From an uncultured Collinsella sp. (GTDB lineage Bacteria > Actinomycetota > Coriobacteriia > Coriobacteriales > Coriobacteriaceae): 6,822 nucleotides of DNA. Below the pieces are notes generated by a model. It had not been told where the DNA came from, made no database searches, and saw nothing but the letters and a program-made list of their open reading frames with translations. Positions 5,439 to 6,822 of this stretch are shown piece by piece. The stretch spans positions 1 through 6,822 of the forward strand of contig CABRGB010000077.1 in NCBI GenBank assembly GCA_902470345.1, written 5' to 3'. The position numbers and the translations under genes were made by a program. Positions within the stretch are counted from its first letter, which is position 1; each line of letters starts with the position of its first letter.

Positions 5439-6719
5439 ATGATTCGGGCTGCCCTGACGGTCGAAGAGGCTCTGGAGGGCATGAAGGCCCTGGAGCCCAA
5501 GATTAAAAACTACGCGCGCCTGGTCGTCTGCAAGGGCGTAAACGTCAAACCCGGCCAGGAGGTTGTCGTTCAGTCTCCGGTCGAGTGCGCGCCTTTTGCC
5601 CGCGTGGTGGTCGCGGAGGCTTATGCCGCCGGCGCTGGTCACGTGACGGTTGTTTGGGCTGACGATGCCGTGACGAGGCTCACGTACGAGCATGTCGATA
5701 AAAGCTATTTTGAGCAGACGCCCGAGTGGAAGCGCCTGCAACTGGATTCCCTGGCCCAGGACGGTGCCTGCTTTATCTTTATCGAGGGTGCGGATCCTGC
5801 GGCCCTCAAGGGCATCGATCCAGCCAAGCCGGCCGCGGCATCCAAGGCGAGGAATACGCAGTGCAAGGTTTTCCGCCGTGGACTGGATTACAACATCAAT
5901 CCGTGGTGCATCGCCGGCGCTCCGGTCGTGGCTTGGGCACACGAGGTGTTCCCGGGAGACGCCGACGAGGTTGCAATCTATAAGCTGTGGAATGCGATTC
6001 TGCACACCGCTCGTGCCGATGGCCAGGACCCGGAGAGCGACTGGGAGCTTCATGACGCGGCGTTCGAAAAGAACTTGCGCTTCCTGAACGACAATCGTTT
6101 TGACCGCCTGCATTACACCTCGGCAAATGGAACCGATCTGACGATTGGTATGACGAAGGGTCACGAGTGGGCCGGCGGCAAGGGTAAGACGCCCGATGGG
6201 CACCCCTTCTTCCCCAACATTCCCACCGAGGAAGTCTTCACCTCGCCTGATCGTATGCGTGCCGACGGTATCGTGTATTCGGCTATGCCGCTCATTCACC
6301 ACGGTAACAAGGTTGACGATTTTTGGATTAAGTTCAGGGCCGGCCGCGTAGTGGACTACGATGCCCGTGTGGGCAAGGCGACGCTTGCGAGCATTATTGA
6401 CACCGATGAAGGTGCCGCTCATCTGGGCGAGGTCGCGCTCATTTCCAAGAACACTCCGATCCGCGAAAGCGGCGTTCTGTTCTATGACACGCTCTATGAC
6501 GAGAACGCTAGCTGCCATCTCGCGCTAGGTGTCGGTTTCCCCGAATGCATCGAGGGTGGGTACGACATGTCCAAGGAAGAGCTCCTGGAGCATGGCGTTA
6601 ACGTTTCGAGCACGCACGTCGATTTTATGATCGGCACGGACGACATCGATATTACGGGCATTACGCCTGATGGACGTGAAGTTGTGATTTTCCAGAACGG
6701 CCAATGGAGTTGGGAATAG
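5439..6719 (+). CDS. M29-family (AmpS/PepS-like) metallo-aminopeptidase
   Basis: This is a 426-residue cytoplasmic aminopeptidase of peptidase family M29 (AmpS/AmpT/PepS type), a two-metal enzyme that removes N-terminal residues from peptides. I start it at the ATG at 5439, which has GGAG (5429-5432) six bases upstream. The ATG at 5427 (four residues longer) has no ribosome site. The N-terminal domain opens with YARLVVCKGVNVKPGQEVVV (25-44), typical of the family. The C-terminal domain carries the expected metal-ligand positions: Glu265 (NIPTEEVFTSP), Glu331 (GEVAL), His360 (ENASCHLALG), and His393 and Asp395 (STHVDFMIG). Their spacing matches what I recall for Bacillus aminopeptidase II (E250, E316, H345, H376, D378), with a two-residue insertion before the last pair. 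The active-site tyrosine recalled at 352 is Phe367 here. Full length for the family. It stands alone after the upstream terminator. No clear promoter of its own is visible. Confidence 0.93.
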   Translation: MIRAALTVEEALEGMKALEPKIKNYARLVVCKGVNVKPGQEVVVQSPVECAPFARVVVAEAYAAGAGHVTVVWADDAVTRLTYEHVDKSYFEQTPEWKRLQLDSLAQDGACFIFIEGADPAALKGIDPAKPAAASKARNTQCKVFRRGLDYNINPWCIAGAPVVAWAHEVFPGDADEVAIYKLWNAILHTARADGQDPESDWELHDAAFEKNLRFLNDNRFDRLHYTSANGTDLTIGMTKGHEWAGGKGKTPDGHPFFPNIPTEEVFTSPDRMRADGIVYSAMPLIHHGNKVDDFWIKFRAGRVVDYDARVGKATLASIIDTDEGAAHLGEVALISKNTPIRESGVLFYDTLYDENASCHLALGVGFPECIEGGYDMSKEELLEHGVNVSSTHVDFMIGTDDIDITGITPDGREVVIFQNGQWSWE

Positions 6720-6738
6720 TCCCAGACCGTGGTACAAT
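6710..6738 (+). promoter_or_regulatory. Promoter for tRNA-Lys
   Basis: TTGGGA (6710-6715) and TACAAT (6733-6738) are separated by exactly 17 bases, matching sigma-70-type -35 (4 of 6) and -10 (5 of 6) hexamers. The -35 box lies in the last codons of the aminopeptidase and the spacer contains its stop codon. The -10 ends 9 bases before the mature tRNA, so transcription would begin at or just before the tRNA 5' end, leaving a very short leader. Confidence 0.65.
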
Positions 6739-6747
6739 GCCACCCGC

Positions 6748-6822
6748 GGGCCGTTAGCTCAGCTGGCAGAGCAGGGGACTTTTAATCCCAAGGTCCAGGG
6801 TTCGAACCCCTGACGGCCCACC
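6748..6822 (+). tRNA. tRNA-Lys, anticodon UUU (3' CCA cut by window end)
   Basis: A complete cloverleaf can be drawn. The acceptor stem GGGCCGT (6748-6754) pairs with ACGGCCC (6813-6819). The D-stem is GCTC/GAGC. The anticodon arm has the loop CTTTTAA with anticodon TTT at 6781-6783. The variable loop is AGGTC. The T-arm is CAGGG, TTCGAAC, CCCTG, and A73 is at 6820. The last two bases (CC) indicate an encoded CCA whose final A lies outside the window. The anticodon stem has a G-A mismatch at its outermost position (27/43); the other four pairs are normal. The anticodon and the A73 discriminator fit lysine. Confidence 0.97.

Noticed and set aside
5409..6518. A 369-codon minus-strand open frame opposite the aminopeptidase
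   Set aside because: The + strand encodes a full-length M29 enzyme with metal-site residues. The minus-strand product has no motif, and its composition fits a codon shadow.

Overview
This window looks like part of a chromosome from a high-GC Gram-positive gut bacterium, most likely class Coriobacteriia (Collinsella or a close relative). I infer this from the moderately GC-rich codon use, the frequent GTG starts with AAGGAG-type ribosome binding sites, and the mix of a Tat-type lipoprotein, an OmpR/BaeS-like two-component pair, PurC and an M29 aminopeptidase. It is an impression from sequence style, not a database match. Every gene I accept is on the + strand.

Layout: (1) 1-111 is the C-terminal end of an unrecognised protein, whose stop codon overlaps the start of (2) a predicted Tat-exported lipoprotein at 111-1322 of unknown function. 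(3) A 153-bp gap holds a strong 15-bp two-part hairpin and a possible -10 element. (4) 1476-2198 is an OmpR/PhoB-family response regulator, followed after 12 bp by (5) a membrane histidine kinase at 2211-3776. Early in the kinase reading frame is a near-perfect 18-position inverted repeat (2255-2296). (6) A 109-bp leader with nested helices precedes (7) purC at 3886-4773. (8) A small basic two-helix membrane protein at 4774-5349 begins directly after the purC stop and ends at (9) a clear Rho-independent terminator. (10) An M29-family aminopeptidase lies at 5439-6719. (11) A tRNA-Lys(UUU) gene at the right edge has its own promoter, which overlaps the peptidase stop codon; the window ends inside its CCA tail.

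The regulator and kinase form an obvious operon: the kinase would sense an envelope signal and phosphorylate Asp56 of the regulator. PurC (de novo purine synthesis) and the small membrane protein form a second transcription unit, possibly reached by read-through from the kinase gene. The aminopeptidase and tRNA are ordinary housekeeping genes.

I see no mobile element, CRISPR array, phage gene or clear new multi-gene system. The most unusual signals are RNA-level: the long hairpin inside the first 30 codons of the kinase, and the purC leader with helices that could compete with pairing to the ribosome binding site.
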